Source: Psychroflexus sp. ALD_RP9 (lineage in GTDB: Bacteria; Bacteroidota; Bacteroidia; Flavobacteriales; Flavobacteriaceae). Taken from it: 64,000 nucleotides of DNA. The stretch lies in assembly GCF_017311165.1 (NCBI RefSeq), contig NZ_CP062973.1, positions 1,178,001-1,242,000 of the forward strand, read 5' to 3'. This document shows, piece after piece, positions 33,518 to 42,448 of this stretch (position 1 is its first letter; the number at the start of each line of letters is the position of its first letter). The notes beneath the pieces are model-generated. The model worked only from the letters and a program-made list of their open reading frames with translations. It searched no databases and was not told where the DNA came from. A program made the position numbers and the translations under genes.

Positions 33518-34663
33518 TTAAAAATTTAAAGCTTGCTCTAAATCGGCTACTAAATCTGTTTCATCTTCAATCCCAACACTTAACCTAATTAACGAATCTA
33601 CAATACCTAATTTTTCGCGCTCTGGCTTTGGTATAGAAGCATGCGTCATGCTTGCCGGATGTCCAGCTAAAGACTCTACGCCACCAAGAGATTCAGCTAA
33701 AGTAAAAACCTTCAACTGTTCTAAAAATTTAATGGCATCGTTAAGATTATCACCTTTCATAGAAAACGAAACCATACCACCAAAATCTTTCATTTGGCGT
33801 TTCGCAATGTCATGATTCGGATGCGATGTTAAGCCAGGCCAATAAACGTGATTTACACTAGGATGTTGTACTAAAAACTCAGCAATTGCTTTTGCGTTTT
33901 CAGAATGGCGTTGCATGCGTAAATGTAAGGTTTTAATGCCTCTAAGTGCTAAAAAACTATCCATAGGACCAGCAATGGCACCGCTAGCATTTTGAATAAA
34001 AGAGAGTTTTTTAGCGAGTTGTTTATCTTTGGTAACAAGAGAACCCATAACAAGATCCGAATGTCCACCAAGATATTTGGTTGCACTGTGCATGACAATA
34101 TCGGCACCTAAATTTAGAGGATGTTGAAGGTAAGCCGTTGCAAAGGTATTGTCAACCACTAAATTAATATGATGCTTTTGCGTAATTTCAGCTATAGCTT
34201 TTATATCAATAATATTCATCATTGGGTTAGTAGGAGTTTCAACCCAAATCATTTTTGTGTTTTTGTTAATATAAGAGGCCAGAGTTTTGGGATTGCTCAT
34301 CCCAATAAAATGAAATTTGATACCAAAATCTTTAAAAATGGAATTAAATAAACGGTAAGTCCCACCATATAAATCATTTGTTGAAATTACTTCATCACCA
34401 GGTTTTAAAAGCTTCATTACCGCATCTATAGCTGCAAGTCCCGAACTAAAAACTAGGCCATGTGTACCGTTTTCTATTGAAGCCAAAGCTTTTTCAAGCG
34501 CTGTTCGTGTTGGGTTGGCACTTCTAGAATACTCAAAACCTTTATGTTGACCTGGCGAAGCTTGTGCATAGGTTGAGGTTTGGTAAATAGGTGGCATTAC
34601 TGCACCATACGCAGGATCAATATCCTTTTGGCCGCCATGAATCACTTTGGAGTTAAATTTCAT
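33518..34663 (-). CDS. Trans-sulphuration PLP enzyme (cystathionine gamma-synthase / gamma-lyase family)
   Basis: This 381-residue fold-type I PLP enzyme of methionine/cysteine metabolism begins KFNSKVIHGGQ and contains MPPIYQTSTYAQASPGQHKGFEYSRSANPTRTALE. The PLP Lys lies in DIVMHSATKYLGGHSDLVMG and the C-terminal ESLGGVESLAGHPASMTHAS is typical. Sequence alone does not separate cystathionine gamma-synthase from gamma-lyase. The ATG at 34663 is preferred to TTG 34714 because the family starts directly with MKFNxKVIHGG. Neighbours do not clarify the pathway direction. Confidence 0.93.
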   Translation of the reverse strand: MKFNSKVIHGGQKDIDPAYGAVMPPIYQTSTYAQASPGQHKGFEYSRSANPTRTALEKALASIENGTHGLVFSSGLAAIDAVMKLLKPGDEVISTNDLYGGTYRLFNSIFKDFGIKFHFIGMSNPKTLASYINKNTKMIWVETPTNPMMNIIDIKAIAEITQKHHINLVVDNTFATAYLQHPLNLGADIVMHSATKYLGGHSDLVMGSLVTKDKQLAKKLSFIQNASGAIAGPMDSFLALRGIKTLHLRMQRHSENAKAIAEFLVQHPSVNHVYWPGLTSHPNHDIAKRQMKDFGGMVSFSMKGDNLNDAIKFLEQLKVFTLAESLGGVESLAGHPASMTHASIPKPEREKLGIVDSLIRLSVGIEDETDLVADLEQALNF

Positions 34664-34720
34664 AAAATTAGTTTTATTAAAGTTCTTTAAGCTGAAAGTC
34701 GAAATGAATTTCAAACAAAT

Positions 34721-35248
34721 TTATTGAAATGATATTTCTTTAAGTTCTAATTGAAATTTTTCTGGTTTTTTATTACCGATTAAAATAGAAATTTCTTGAA
34801 TGCTTGAAGCATCAAAGTTTGGTAAATCTAGTTGGCGACCTCTAAATTGAGGTTTAAACTCACTTAGCTTAAAGCTTATTTTTTGCCATTCGCCATTAGT
34901 CTTAAAACTCTGATGATAATTGTAGGATTGACTGCGCGATGATTTTAATCGAAGTTGATAAGTTGTAGGAGCTGACTTTACCATTACAGTAACTGTCTCT
35001 ATATCTTTTGTGGAAACCTCTTCAGGTGTAAATTGTAACATGCAAAAGCCACCATTATTTTCTAAACTCACTTGGCCAGTAAATAATAAAGCATCTTTTG
35101 TAAATGTGTATTTGCTTGTAGAAATACCACCCATTACAGCATCATTAACAATCTGCCAATACTTAGAATTTTGGTATTTTGGTGTCGAAAAGTCGTAGTT
35201 TTGAGTTTGCATGAGGCTTGTAATTAAAAGTAAAAAGAATAATTTCAT
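34721..35248 (-). CDS. CIA30-like secreted protein
   Basis: This 175-residue protein has an N-terminal signal peptide (MKLFFLLLITSLMQTQ). The body is a single galactose-binding-like beta domain of the CIA30 family: YWQIVNDAVMGGISTSKY at about 27-45, then NNGGFCMLQF and a terminal LDLPNFDASSIQEISILIGNKK. CIA30 homologues in eukaryotes assist respiratory complex I assembly; the bacterial secreted forms have no established role. The start at ATG 35248 is preferred to TTG 35257. It is divergent from the DNA glycosylase gene. Confidence 0.82.
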   Translation of the reverse strand: MKLFFLLLITSLMQTQNYDFSTPKYQNSKYWQIVNDAVMGGISTSKYTFTKDALLFTGQVSLENNGGFCMLQFTPEEVSTKDIETVTVMVKSAPTTYQLRLKSSRSQSYNYHQSFKTNGEWQKISFKLSEFKPQFRGRQLDLPNFDASSIQEISILIGNKKPEKFQLELKEISFQ

Positions 35249-35291
35249 AAGATTCAATTTTTATAAATTTATAATTTAAACTTAGTTGAAG

Positions 35292-35906
35292 ATGCCAAAC
35301 CGCCATAAATTAACACAATCTTACTTTTTGAATAGTGATGTAGTAAGCTTAGCCAAACAGCTATTGGGTTGTTACATCCACACAAGAATAAATGGAAAGT
35401 ATTGTTCTGGTATCATCACAGAAACTGAAGCCTATGCTGGTAAAAATGATAAAGCTTGTCATGCCCATTTAGGCCGATTTACCGAGCGAACAAAAGTCAT
35501 GTATGAAAAAGGTGGTATAGCTTATGTTTATCTTTGTTATGGGATTCATCATTTATTTAATATTGTTACCAATTCAGCTGGGAATGCCGATGCAATTTTA
35601 ATCAGGGCTGCCGAACCAACTGAAGGCGTTGAGCACATGTTAGAGCGTCGAAATAAATTAAAACTTACACCACAATTAACCTCAGGTCCAGGTAATTTTA
35701 CTAAAGCATTTGGCATTACAAAACAACATAACGGCTTGGCAGTTACAGAGCACCAAATTTGGTTGAGTCAAGGTACTCCAATTACTAAAAAAGATATCGT
35801 AAAGACACCACGTATTGGAATTGATTACGCCGAAGAAGACGCTTTACTGCCTTGGCGGTTTTATCTTAAAGAAAATAAGTTTGTATCTAAAAAAAGTCAC
35901 TCTTAA
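35292..35906 (+). CDS. DNA-3-methyladenine glycosylase (AAG/MPG family)
   Basis: This 204-residue base-excision repair enzyme excises alkylated purines. Family marks are LAKQLLGCYIHTRINGK, the catalytic Glu in GIITETEAYAGKNDKACHA, FERTKVM-type loop residues (TERTKVMYEKGGIAYVY), LCYGIHHLFNIVT and LTSGPGNFTKAFGI. ATG 35292 is preferred over TTG 35286. It lies in a part of the window with several other repair genes (helicase 0.9 kb downstream) but has its own transcription direction and spacing. Confidence 0.94.
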   Translation: MPNRHKLTQSYFLNSDVVSLAKQLLGCYIHTRINGKYCSGIITETEAYAGKNDKACHAHLGRFTERTKVMYEKGGIAYVYLCYGIHHLFNIVTNSAGNADAILIRAAEPTEGVEHMLERRNKLKLTPQLTSGPGNFTKAFGITKQHNGLAVTEHQIWLSQGTPITKKDIVKTPRIGIDYAEEDALLPWRFYLKENKFVSKKSHS

Positions 35907-35953
35907 TTTATTAATATTACGCTATAAAACTAACTACTATTGAACCTAAACAT

Positions 35954-36679
35954 ATGCCTTTAAAAAACCTAGCTTTATTCATTTTTTTATTAAGTACTCA
36001 GCTTTGCTTATGCCAGCAATCAGCTTCAAGCTATACCAAATCGATCACTTTTGAGCGAACCTATTATACAAGTTTTGAAAGACACCATCAAACCAATAGA
36101 ACTCATTTTTATGATCCTGATGATTATGGAGAACTTGTTCAACTTAGTAGAACTTATTTTTACGATCCTGCAGATTTAGAGCAGCATCTAATTATTGTAG
36201 GACAAAGTAAGGACAGCATTCATGCATTGCATGTAAATCATCGTAAGTACGGATTTCTTCATTTACTAAAAACAGATTTTCTTCAACTCGAAACGGTTAC
36301 TTCTAATCTTCAAAAAGGCTATATTTATCGTATTCAAGGAAATAAAAAGAAAAAAAGATATTATTTAAAACACTACAAAATTATACGATTTAAAGATACG
36401 ATTATCAATAATGAAGCTCATCATTATTTCGGAGTTGTACCTAAAAAGAAGAAGAAATTTAAGTACAGACCTAGAAGTCATTATATTGTTAAAAAAGATA
36501 GTAGTACTTTGCCGCTTGTACCCTATAATCATGCGCGTATTTTGCTTAATGAGTTAGACCATGAGATTAGAGGTTATATGAGGTTAGGTTTTAGAATGAT
36601 TGGTAAAGATACTTCTGAAATTAGTCGTGGGTATAATGAAAATTCTATCTACAAAAAATTAAAAGTAATTGATGAGTAG
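35954..36679 (+). CDS. Secreted protein of unknown function
   Basis: This 241-residue protein has a Sec signal peptide (1-20, ending CLCQ). The mature part is strongly basic and rich in Tyr, His and Lys, with a short internal repeat (THFYDPDDYGE and RTYFYDPADLEQ, spaced about 16 residues) and two Lys runs. No domain or catalytic motif was recognised. It lies between a DNA glycosylase and a helicase gene but, being secreted, is unlikely to work with them. Real coding is supported by length and signal peptide. Confidence 0.6.
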   Translation: MPLKNLALFIFLLSTQLCLCQQSASSYTKSITFERTYYTSFERHHQTNRTHFYDPDDYGELVQLSRTYFYDPADLEQHLIIVGQSKDSIHALHVNHRKYGFLHLLKTDFLQLETVTSNLQKGYIYRIQGNKKKKRYYLKHYKIIRFKDTIINNEAHHYFGVVPKKKKKFKYRPRSHYIVKKDSSTLPLVPYNHARILLNELDHEIRGYMRLGFRMIGKDTSEISRGYNENSIYKKLKVIDE

Positions 36680-36746
36680 GCGATGATTTTAACGCTAAAC
36701 TAATCTTAAATCAAAGAATATCGTCGCTTATTATTTCAAACTGCCA

Positions 36747-36754
36747 TACTTTTG
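36747..36754 (+). promoter_or_regulatory. -7 promoter box of the DEXH helicase gene
   Basis: TACTTTTG is an exact TAnnTTTG match and ends 4 bases before the helicase ATG (36759), implying a leaderless or near-leaderless mRNA. No -33 TTG is seen. Confidence 0.45.
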
Positions 36755-36758
36755 AGTT

Positions 36759-39188
36759 ATGAGCGATTTTAAGCTTTTTGAAAATTGGTTTGCTAAACAA
36801 TCTTGGAAGCCATTTCAATTTCAAACCGACACTTGGCAAGCTTTTGCTGAAGGGAAACATGGTTTATTAAATGCGCCAACAGGTAGTGGTAAAACCTACG
36901 CACTTTGGGTGCCTATTATTCAAGAAATTATTCAAAATTCTAATTCACCTAAAGGCTTACAAGCGGTTTGGATTACACCTTTACGCGCTTTGTCGCAAGA
37001 AATACGGCAATCGGCTGAACGTTTAATTACTGACTTAGACTTAAATCTTAGCGTTGGTATACGAACAGGTGATACCAGCCAGAAAGAACGGCAACGCCAA
37101 AAACGACAAATGCCTCATCTTTTAATCACGACGCCCGAAAGTCTTCAATTACTGTTAGCTTCTAAAAATTACCCTAAAACCTTTAAAAACTGTCGGGCTG
37201 TTGTTGTTGATGAATGGCACGAACTTTTAGGCACCAAACGTGGCGTCCAAATGGAATTGGCATTATCACGACTTAAAGTTATACAACAAGCACTCAAAAT
37301 TTGGGGTATTTCAGCCACAATTGGCAACTTAGAGCAAGCAAGAGATGTGCTTTTAGGTTTAAATTCTTCAACCCAAAACGCCTCTGTTTTAATTAAAGCA
37401 CAACTTCATAAATCGATTGAAGTTAAAAGTTTAATTCCAAAAGAAATGGAACGCTTCCCTTGGCGTGGGCATATCGGACTTCATTTAATAGATGATGTGG
37501 TTAAGATTATCAAACAATCAAAAACCACTTTACTATTTACAAACACACGTTCCCAATGTGAAATTTGGTTTCAAAAGATTTTAGAAAAATATCCAGAGTT
37601 TGCAGGCGAATTTGCCATGCACCATGGTAGTATTAACAAAGACACGAGATTATGGGTAGAGCAAGCGATTAGAAACGAGAGTTTAAAAGCCGTTGTTTGC
37701 ACCTCAAGTCTAGATTTAGGAGTCGATTTTGCACCAGTTGAAACTATTGTTCAAATTGGAGGCCCAAAAGGCGTTGCTAGATTTGTTCAACGAGCTGGCC
37801 GAAGTGGTCACCAGCCAGGAAAAACCAGTCGTATTTACTTTTTACCAACACATGCTATAGAATTGGTAGAAGCTGCAGCCTTACAAAAAGCAGTACAACA
37901 AGATTATGTTGAAGACCGCATGCCTTACCTAAACAGTTTTGATGTTCTCGTTCAGTATTTAACCACTTTAGCTGTATCTGATGGCTTTTATCCGAAGGAT
38001 ATTTATCCTGAAATTAAATCGACTTTTTGTTTTCAAGCCATGACAGAAGATAATTGGCGCTGGGCCTTGAATTTTATTACCAAAGGTGGTGAAAGTTTGC
38101 AAAACTACGATGAATACCACAAGGTAGAAATTGAAGAAGATGGCAAATTTAAAGTCAATAATCGCGGTATTGCTATGCGGCATCGACTGCAAATAGGAAC
38201 TATAGTAAGCGATCAGGTTTTAAGTGTAAAGTATCTTAAAGGTGGTTTTATCGGTACTATAGAAGAGTGGTTTATTTCTAAACTTCAACCAGGGGATGTA
38301 TTTACATTTGCAGGCCGAAATTTAGAATTAGTTCGGATCAAACAAATGCATGTTTTAGTGCGAAAATCAACCAAAAAAACTTCAAAAATTCCGAGTTGGA
38401 TGGGCGGCCGATTGAGCCTATCTTCTCAAATGAGTGAACTTTTAAAAGCTGAATTGTATAACTACCAAACTTCAACTGCTGAAGAAATAAAAGCCTTAGC
38501 ACCGGTTTTACAAACTCAGGCTGAAGTATCTTCGGTTCCCAAGCAACATCAGTTTTTAATTGAAGTCTTCAAAACACGCGAAGGTTACCACCATTTATTT
38601 TATCCCTTCGAAGGTCGTTTTGTGCATGAAGCCATGGGCAGTTTATTAGCCTATCGTATGAGCTTGTTGCAACCTATCAGCTTTTCGTTGGCCTTTAACG
38701 ATTACGGCTTTGAGTTGCTCTCGAATCAACCTGTAGATCTGCAAGAGGTTGTAGACAATAATTTATTTTCACCAACCTATGTGCTAGACGATTTACAGAA
38801 AAGTTTAAACGCCACCGAAATGGCTCGCCGAAAGTTTAGAGATATTGCTGTTATTGCCGGACTTGTGTTTACGGGTTATCCTAATAAGCAACTCAAGAGC
38901 AAACATTTACAATCTAGCTCACAGCTTATTTTTGATGTATTTAAGGACTTTGAACCTGACAATCCCTTATTTAAACAAGCCATGACCGAAACCTTTGAAT
39001 TTTCATTGGAGCATGGTCGTTTGCAACAAGCTTTAGAACACATCAGCACCCAAGAAATTTTGGTAAAGCAATGTCAACAACCTACGCCTTTTTCGTTTCC
39101 TATCATCACCGATCGCTTACGTGAAAAACTATCCTCTGAAAAGCTAGAAGACCGCATTCAAGCCATGCTGAAGAAGTTAAGGAAGTAA
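36759..39188 (+). CDS. Ligase-associated DNA damage response DEXH box helicase (Lhr-like)
   Basis: This 809-residue superfamily 2 helicase has the Lhr core. Q-motif region WKPFQFQTDTWQAF, Walker A APTGSGKT (about 40-47), motif Ia WITPLRALSQE, Walker B DEWH (about 151), motif III GISATIGN, motif IV TTLLFTNTRSQCE, motif V SSLDLGVDF and motif VI QRAGRSGHQPG are all intact. A winged-helix and the DUF1998-free C-terminal Lhr-core region follow (HEAMGSLLAYRMS). Bacterial Lhr-core proteins translocate 3'-5' and unwind RNA:DNA hybrids, usually within a cluster with an ATP-dependent ligase and two nucleases. Here the partner nucleases are 7-8 kb away. Confidence 0.93.
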   Translation: MSDFKLFENWFAKQSWKPFQFQTDTWQAFAEGKHGLLNAPTGSGKTYALWVPIIQEIIQNSNSPKGLQAVWITPLRALSQEIRQSAERLITDLDLNLSVGIRTGDTSQKERQRQKRQMPHLLITTPESLQLLLASKNYPKTFKNCRAVVVDEWHELLGTKRGVQMELALSRLKVIQQALKIWGISATIGNLEQARDVLLGLNSSTQNASVLIKAQLHKSIEVKSLIPKEMERFPWRGHIGLHLIDDVVKIIKQSKTTLLFTNTRSQCEIWFQKILEKYPEFAGEFAMHHGSINKDTRLWVEQAIRNESLKAVVCTSSLDLGVDFAPVETIVQIGGPKGVARFVQRAGRSGHQPGKTSRIYFLPTHAIELVEAAALQKAVQQDYVEDRMPYLNSFDVLVQYLTTLAVSDGFYPKDIYPEIKSTFCFQAMTEDNWRWALNFITKGGESLQNYDEYHKVEIEEDGKFKVNNRGIAMRHRLQIGTIVSDQVLSVKYLKGGFIGTIEEWFISKLQPGDVFTFAGRNLELVRIKQMHVLVRKSTKKTSKIPSWMGGRLSLSSQMSELLKAELYNYQTSTAEEIKALAPVLQTQAEVSSVPKQHQFLIEVFKTREGYHHLFYPFEGRFVHEAMGSLLAYRMSLLQPISFSLAFNDYGFELLSNQPVDLQEVVDNNLFSPTYVLDDLQKSLNATEMARRKFRDIAVIAGLVFTGYPNKQLKSKHLQSSSQLIFDVFKDFEPDNPLFKQAMTETFEFSLEHGRLQQALEHISTQEILVKQCQQPTPFSFPIITDRLREKLSSEKLEDRIQAMLKKLRK

Positions 39189-39206
39189 TTTGTATTTAGC
39201 TGCTAT

Positions 39207-40097
39207 TTATTCAGTGATAAGCTGATTAGATTTAAGAACTTGATCTAAGTTTTCTAAAATAATAGCTTTTGGTTGATGTTGCTTAGTTTTAATTGTAATG
39301 TTTATGTCATAAATCAACTTGTTTGATTGTTTAATCTTTGAAAGCTTTCTGTCATCTAAATGTTGATAAAAATCGGTGAACTTACATGAATTACAATTCC
39401 ATAAAGTGTCTGAATATCTAATTTTATGTTTTGATATTAAACTAGTTTCTGCGTATTCTATATAAAATTGCTTTGTATTTATGCTTTTAAAATCACTTTG
39501 GTTACTATAAAAGTCTAAATTATAAAAGTCATAAGCAAATAAAGTTAATAGCGTATTTTTAACTATGTGATATGTTATGGCGGCAAACAGATTGTAGTTA
39601 AGCACGAGCCACAAAGCAATTAAATGTCCACCAAATCTTGATAAAAAAGAAAGAAAAAATAGATTATCATATTCAATTTGCTTAAAATGAATGGCTGAAA
39701 ATAAAAATGCATTTGCATAAAGGGCTAAAACAAAATAAACTTTAGATTGGTGATATAGTTTATTAAGTAATATTAAACAAAGAAAAATAATTAAAGTAAT
39801 TACGTTTATAAGTCTAACATTTAAAACAAAAAACACTAAGATTATAAGACCAAATAGGCCTAAAATTTTAAATATTCTATGCCTTAAAAAAATACTATCA
39901 AATACCAATTCTTCTAAAATTGGTCCCAGTGAAATACCGTATAAAATATAAAACCAAAACTGATTAATTGATGAATAGGTTTCAGTCTCTAAATTGTTGT
40001 CATTACTATTTATATTGTAAAACATTAAAAAAATTGAGGTAACAGATAAAGTTACCCCAATAATGAAAAGATGATTAAATTTTTTATTGTTAAACAT
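39207..40097 (-). CDS. CPBP-like intramembrane protease family protein
   Basis: This 296-residue protein has about seven transmembrane helices. The CPBP (CAAX protease/bacteriocin-processing) pattern is recognisable: a Glu pair in GPILEELVFDSIFLR (Glu 62-63), FSAIHF as the second motif with His, and AAITYHIVKNTL as the third. In the family the first motif is EExxxR; here the expected Arg position is Asp and an Arg comes later, so activity is uncertain. A soluble C-terminal domain of about 90 residues with a CNSC pair follows, which is unusual. ATG 40097 was chosen over TTG 40109. It is isolated by AT-rich non-coding DNA upstream. Confidence 0.6.
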   Translation of the reverse strand: MFNNKKFNHLFIIGVTLSVTSIFLMFYNINSNDNNLETETYSSINQFWFYILYGISLGPILEELVFDSIFLRHRIFKILGLFGLIILVFFVLNVRLINVITLIIFLCLILLNKLYHQSKVYFVLALYANAFLFSAIHFKQIEYDNLFFLSFLSRFGGHLIALWLVLNYNLFAAITYHIVKNTLLTLFAYDFYNLDFYSNQSDFKSINTKQFYIEYAETSLISKHKIRYSDTLWNCNSCKFTDFYQHLDDRKLSKIKQSNKLIYDINITIKTKQHQPKAIILENLDQVLKSNQLITE

Positions 40098-40399
40098 AAT
40101 TTTGCTCAACGTCCCGTAAAAATAAATTAATTTATGATTTTGTAAATTATTAAATTTGAATTGTAATGTAAGTTTTAATAAAAAAACAAAATCTTATATT
40201 AACACTTAAAATCACTCCACAAACATATTTTACAATAAAAGTATGTTTTAAACATTAGAAAGATATGTTTTTTGCTTCTGGTAGTAAGCTATTCGCTTAA
40301 AAAAATGCATCTAGAGTGTTAATAAGCGTATAAATTAGTTGAAAGGAAAAGTTGTCATAATATTACATCTTTCAGTATTTTCAACCAAAGAGTTTTGAG

Positions 40400-40993
40400 C
40401 TACTTATAACTCACCCCTAAGTTTTGTAATTCAATTTTTTGTTGATTATAGGTGGTAGGATTTAAGGCTTTAGTGGCAGCTTCAATTAAATTAACTTTAA
40501 AGCCTTGTTCTATAGCATCTTTAATACTAAAGTAAACACAAATATCGCCAGCCAGGCCGCAAATATCAAACTCAAAAACCCCTTTTGTTTTTAAATAACC
40601 TGATAATCCCGTATTTTTTTGTTTAAAATTATCAAAAAAACCACTGTAACTGTCTATTTCTGGGTGAAGCCCTTTTCTAAAAATAACTTCGATAGGCTTG
40701 GTGTTTAATTCTGGATGAAATTCGGCGCCGATGCTTCCTTGAACACAATGCGTTGGCCATAAGGTTTGTGAGTTTCCGTTAGCTAATTTAATGCTCTCAA
40801 AGGCTTGTTTTTGGGCATGATTATTTGCAAAACTCATGTGGTTTTCGGGATGCCAATCTTGCGTGGCTACGACTAAATCATAAGTAGAAATAATGGCATT
40901 AATAGGCTCTATAATTTTGTCACCATTTGGAACGGCTAATTGGCCACCTGGCATAAAATCGATTTGTGGGTCTATAATTAGTAATGTGTTCAT
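40400..40993 (-). CDS. pncA: Nicotinamidase
   Basis: This 197-residue isochorismatase-fold amidase converts nicotinamide to nicotinate. The catalytic Asp is in LLIIDPQIDFMPGGQLAV, metal-site His residues are in TQDWHPENHMSF, the Lys is in VIFRKGLHPEIDSYSGF, and the catalytic Cys is in CGLAGDICVYFS. It starts 2 bases after the pncB stop; ATG 40993 is preferred over TTG 40999, which would overlap. Together with pncB it forms a complete nicotinamide salvage pair (nicotinamide to nicotinate to NaMN). Confidence 0.93.
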   Translation of the reverse strand: MNTLLIIDPQIDFMPGGQLAVPNGDKIIEPINAIISTYDLVVATQDWHPENHMSFANNHAQKQAFESIKLANGNSQTLWPTHCVQGSIGAEFHPELNTKPIEVIFRKGLHPEIDSYSGFFDNFKQKNTGLSGYLKTKGVFEFDICGLAGDICVYFSIKDAIEQGFKVNLIEAATKALNPTTYNQQKIELQNLGVSYK

Positions 40994-40995
40994 TA

Positions 40996-42399
40996 TCAAG
41001 ATTTATAGGTTGTTCGTAATTGTTCGCGGTCTTCAAGTAGTTGTTGTGATAAACCAACTTTATAAATATGAGGATTGGCAAAGCGTTTAAATTCGGCCGG
41101 TAATTCAGCTAATCGCTCTGCCGAATAAGCTTTGATCTCATGTAATGATTTTGGGGAATTTTGGCGTTTTCCTTTAAGTACGATAGGTTTTAATAAAGCT
41201 TCAAACTTCAATTGGTCTAAAGGCATCGATTTAGTTAAATCAAAGGGATGAAACATTTGAGTGAAGTTTGGTGTTTCTTTAGCTTCAGCAATTAAATCTG
41301 CACCGATAAGTTCATTATTAGTATTGCGTAATCGATATACTTGTTTTTGATGTGGTAAAGTAGATTTGCTTATATTTTCAGATAATTTAATACGAGGTTT
41401 TTTATTAGCAAAGGCCAATTTATAAACGCCGTCTAAGGCGGCATCGGGATGACCAATAACTAAATTAGTTCCAACACCAAAAACATCAATCGGTGCGTTT
41501 TGCTCTTGTAGGCTTTTAATGACATGTTCATCAAGTTGATTTGAAACAGCTATTTTAACATCGCTTAAACCTTCAGCATCTAACTGTTCGCGGCATTGTT
41601 GTGAGAGGTAAGCTAAGTCACCACTGTCTATTCTAATACCTTTAAGTCGATGGCCTTGTGTTTTCAGCTGTTGAGCAACTTTAATAGCATTTGGTAGACC
41701 ACTTTTAAGCGTGTTATAGGTGTCGATGAGTAAAATACAGTTTTCAGGATGTGCTTTTGCATAAGCTTTAAATGCATCAAGTTCATTATTATAGCTTTGT
41801 ACAAATGCATGTGCCATAGTACCAGAAACAGGAATATTAAATTCATTTGCGGCTTTAACATTACTTGTAGCGTCAAATCCGCCGATAAAAGCGGCGCGTG
41901 AAGCAAAATGTGCACCAATGCCTTGGGCTCTTCGCATACCAAAATCAATTAAGGTTTGTTGTGGTGCTACTTGTCTCATCCGGCTAGCTTTTGTAGCTAC
42001 TAAGGTTTGAAAGTTTAAGGTGTTAAGCAAAAAGGTTTCTATAATTTGCGCTTCTATGAGTGGCGCTTTGACTTGTAAAATTGGTCGTGTTGGAAACACA
42101 ATATCACCTTCTTTTACACTAAAAATATCACCGGTAAATTGAAAATTAATTAAATAATCTAAAAAGCTTTGGTCAAAACCCTGATTTTTAAGATAATTAA
42201 TGTCCTGTTTTGTAAAATTAAAATTTTCGAGTGCAGTAATAAAACTTTCTAAACCAGCAAAAATGGCGTAGCCGTTTTTAAAAGGGAGCTTTCTAAAAAA
42301 ATAGTCGAAAACTGCCGTTTGGTTGTTTTGCTCTTGAAAGTAGACTTGCGCCATGGTAAGTTGATACAAGTCTGTATAAGTTGCTGAAAGTTGAAACAT
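40996..42399 (-). CDS. pncB: Nicotinate phosphoribosyltransferase
   Basis: This 467-residue enzyme makes nicotinate mononucleotide from nicotinate and PRPP. Landmarks are YTDLYQLTMAQVYFQ near the N-terminus, the FDYFFRKLPFKNGYAIFAGLE region, FGMRRAQGIGA, VSGTMAHAFVQSY with the phosphorylated-His region, and IRIDSGDLAYLSQQ. It is the first gene of the pncB-pncA pair and has a -7 box 13 bases upstream of its ATG. Confidence 0.95.
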   Translation of the reverse strand: MFQLSATYTDLYQLTMAQVYFQEQNNQTAVFDYFFRKLPFKNGYAIFAGLESFITALENFNFTKQDINYLKNQGFDQSFLDYLINFQFTGDIFSVKEGDIVFPTRPILQVKAPLIEAQIIETFLLNTLNFQTLVATKASRMRQVAPQQTLIDFGMRRAQGIGAHFASRAAFIGGFDATSNVKAANEFNIPVSGTMAHAFVQSYNNELDAFKAYAKAHPENCILLIDTYNTLKSGLPNAIKVAQQLKTQGHRLKGIRIDSGDLAYLSQQCREQLDAEGLSDVKIAVSNQLDEHVIKSLQEQNAPIDVFGVGTNLVIGHPDAALDGVYKLAFANKKPRIKLSENISKSTLPHQKQVYRLRNTNNELIGADLIAEAKETPNFTQMFHPFDLTKSMPLDQLKFEALLKPIVLKGKRQNSPKSLHEIKAYSAERLAELPAEFKRFANPHIYKVGLSQQLLEDREQLRTTYKS

Positions 42400-42412
42400 G
42401 AACTTTTTGTAT

Positions 42413-42420
42413 CAAAAATA
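42413..42420 (-). promoter_or_regulatory. -7 promoter box of pncB-pncA
   Basis: On the minus strand TATTTTTG matches the consensus exactly, 13 bases before the pncB ATG. No TTG -33 element is evident. Confidence 0.45.
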
Positions 42421-42448
42421 AGGGAAAACTTCGGCTGAAACGAAGGCT

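Noticed and set aside
40110..40399. Possible gene in the gap before pncA
   Set aside because: AT-rich sequence with no start, codon pattern or family similarity; no convincing structure seen.
41664..41948. Second minus-strand frame inside pncB
   Set aside because: Overlaps pncB in another frame and shows no conserved features.
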